Shown here piece after piece: positions 62,776-64,000 of a stretch of DNA of 64,000 nucleotides. The stretch is from Numida meleagris. Its lineage: Eukaryota; Chordata; Aves; Galliformes; Numididae. Made by a program: the position numbers and the translations under genes. Positions within the stretch are counted from its first letter, which is position 1; each line of letters starts with the position of its first letter. The stretch spans positions 35,175,530 through 35,239,529 of the forward strand of contig NC_034412.1 in NCBI RefSeq assembly GCF_002078875.1. Reading direction: 5' to 3'. The notes below the pieces were generated by a model. It did no database searches. It had not been told where the DNA came from and was given only the letters and a program-made list of their open reading frames with translations.

Positions 62776-64000
62776 GTCCTTCAAATAAGTTCTGGACATA
62801 CAGATGTTTCCCTTCCAAAAAGTTACGGCACTGGTATTACCGGCTATTGAGTCACAATTCTTTCCAGTATGTTTATGTCACAGTAGGAGAATTCTACCAG
62901 GGATGTGATTATACATTTAGCTCAAAGAACATTGTCAAACTTAAACCCGTGATCAGTCCTCTCTCACACATCACTAATTGGGTCTTAAATACTACTTGCT
63001 GATCGTGAAAAATCTTCATGAATCATCCCTGATCTTTTGGCAAATATTTTTTAGCCATTTTTTCCCCATGGTGAAGAAAAGTGGCAAAGCTGATTTAAGA
63101 GACAGAAGAGGCTTGCTGGACAACTGAACAGCCATTCATGAAGAATGGCGCTAAAATCAGACACTAATTTATATATGTTCAAATCTATGGGTAGGATGAC
63201 AAAATTAAGGTCAGAGAGAACTGCTGGTGTAAGGCAAGGATCAATTATTCTATGTTGCTTTTGGAACTCCGGTCACTTCAAGTAAGCAAAGTGTTGAACA
63301 CTAATAGGTGTAAATTTGAATGTTCTTTGTGTTTTATATGTGCAAATTCAGACTGATGTACAAAAAAGGGAAATGTCACTGCTTCTGATTAGTGACAGCA
63401 ATTCATACAATCTTTCATGGGAATGAAACAATGTGTAAGTCATAAGGTAAATCATAAGAAACATCTAACAACTGCTTTTCCATCTCAAGGAAATAGCAGA
63501 TGTTTTCTACCAACATACTGATAATGGTGCTTTTTTAAAACACGTTGTTATGTTTAAGAGCTGATCTGCTCTGATCACAGCCCTTCTGTGAGTGCTAGTA
63601 CCAAACATGCCAAAGGGCTGTGTTAGTGCACAGAGAGTTAGTGCACATGGAGATCTGTCAAGTTTAAAAGTGTACCTACGCCCGATTTCAGTCAGTGCAC
63701 AAGTGCTGGTACCAGCAGCACTACATGCAGCAAACAAAATCCTACTTAGGCTGTCAACCATAAACCAGCTACACCAAAATGTGAAGGCTGGGATGCAGAC
63801 TCTAGTAATTTGGAAATGCCACCCCAACCATCCTACCAAATAAGCCACCTTCTCTTTTCTTTAGCAGGCTGATTATAAAACACAAGCAACGCACTGAATG
63901 CTAAGTGCAAAGCTTTTTTGGTCTACTTGCTTCAGAACAATCAACAGGGCAGGACTGAAATCCCCCTGAAGTGAGAACTGAAAAGTGTTTGTTATTCCTT

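Larger units (their letters stand above)
55446..64000 (-). other. INPP4B: INPP4B intron (partial)
   Basis: From the membrane-exon acceptor to the window edge no further INPP4B exon is recognisable; in particular I find no active-site CKSAKDRT coding sequence. The intron holds two CR1 fragments, an AT-rich simple repeat, a 15-base poly-T run (57857-57871) and a short GAT repeat. Confidence 0.75.

Noticed and set aside
1..64000. tRNA, rRNA, CRISPR, phage or operon-like systems
   Set aside because: No tRNA B-box-like pairings with cloverleaf context, no direct-repeat/spacer arrays and no clustered long reading frames were found. The sequence is vertebrate and largely non-coding.

Overview
This is vertebrate nuclear DNA, AT-rich and low in CpG, with long non-coding stretches and spliced exons. 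Several CR1 LINE 3' ends, a deleted copy of the Galluhop mariner transposon and an alpharetrovirus-like solo LTR point to a bird, most likely a galliform such as chicken, turkey or quail. Species is inferred from repeat content only.

Only two protein-coding genes can be supported, both cut by the window edges and lying tail to tail. At the left edge, on the + strand, is the last coding exon of interleukin-15 (IL15, 784-960), preceded by its last intron, which carries a CR1 copy. At the right, on the - strand, are two alternative 3'-terminal exons of a type II inositol polyphosphate 4-phosphatase. I call it INPP4B because INPP4B neighbours IL15 in convergent orientation in other vertebrates. 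One terminal exon (53913-54045) encodes the soluble C-terminus that ends in the family's [10 protein letters not shown] signature. The other (55271-55445, upstream in the transcript) encodes a hydrophobic tail with a predicted membrane segment. Both enter in the same reading phase, so splicing and polyadenylation choice would decide whether the lipid phosphatase is soluble or membrane-anchored. From 55446 to the right edge is INPP4B intron.

The roughly 50 kb between the genes has no convincing coding sequence. It holds two solo LTRs with intact target-site duplications (4820-5349, ERVL-like, 5-bp duplication; 13249-13648, alpharetrovirus-like, 6-bp duplication). It also holds an internally deleted mariner flanked by TA (18317-18888), CR1 fragments at about 20.6, 29.3 and 35.8 kb, a GC-rich minisatellite at 38.25-38.48 kb, two near-perfect inverted repeats (40558-40585 and 52118-52152) and short simple repeats. 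Two AT-rich stretches (19.56-20.16 and 44.74-45.44 kb) resemble conserved non-coding elements by motif content only.

No operon, phage, CRISPR array, tRNA or rRNA was found. The most interesting biology is the INPP4B terminal-exon switch: a tandem CAGCAG acceptor, a poly(A) signal that overlaps the stop codon of the membrane-tail exon, and a second poly(A) signal about 57 nt upstream of the soluble-tail acceptor.
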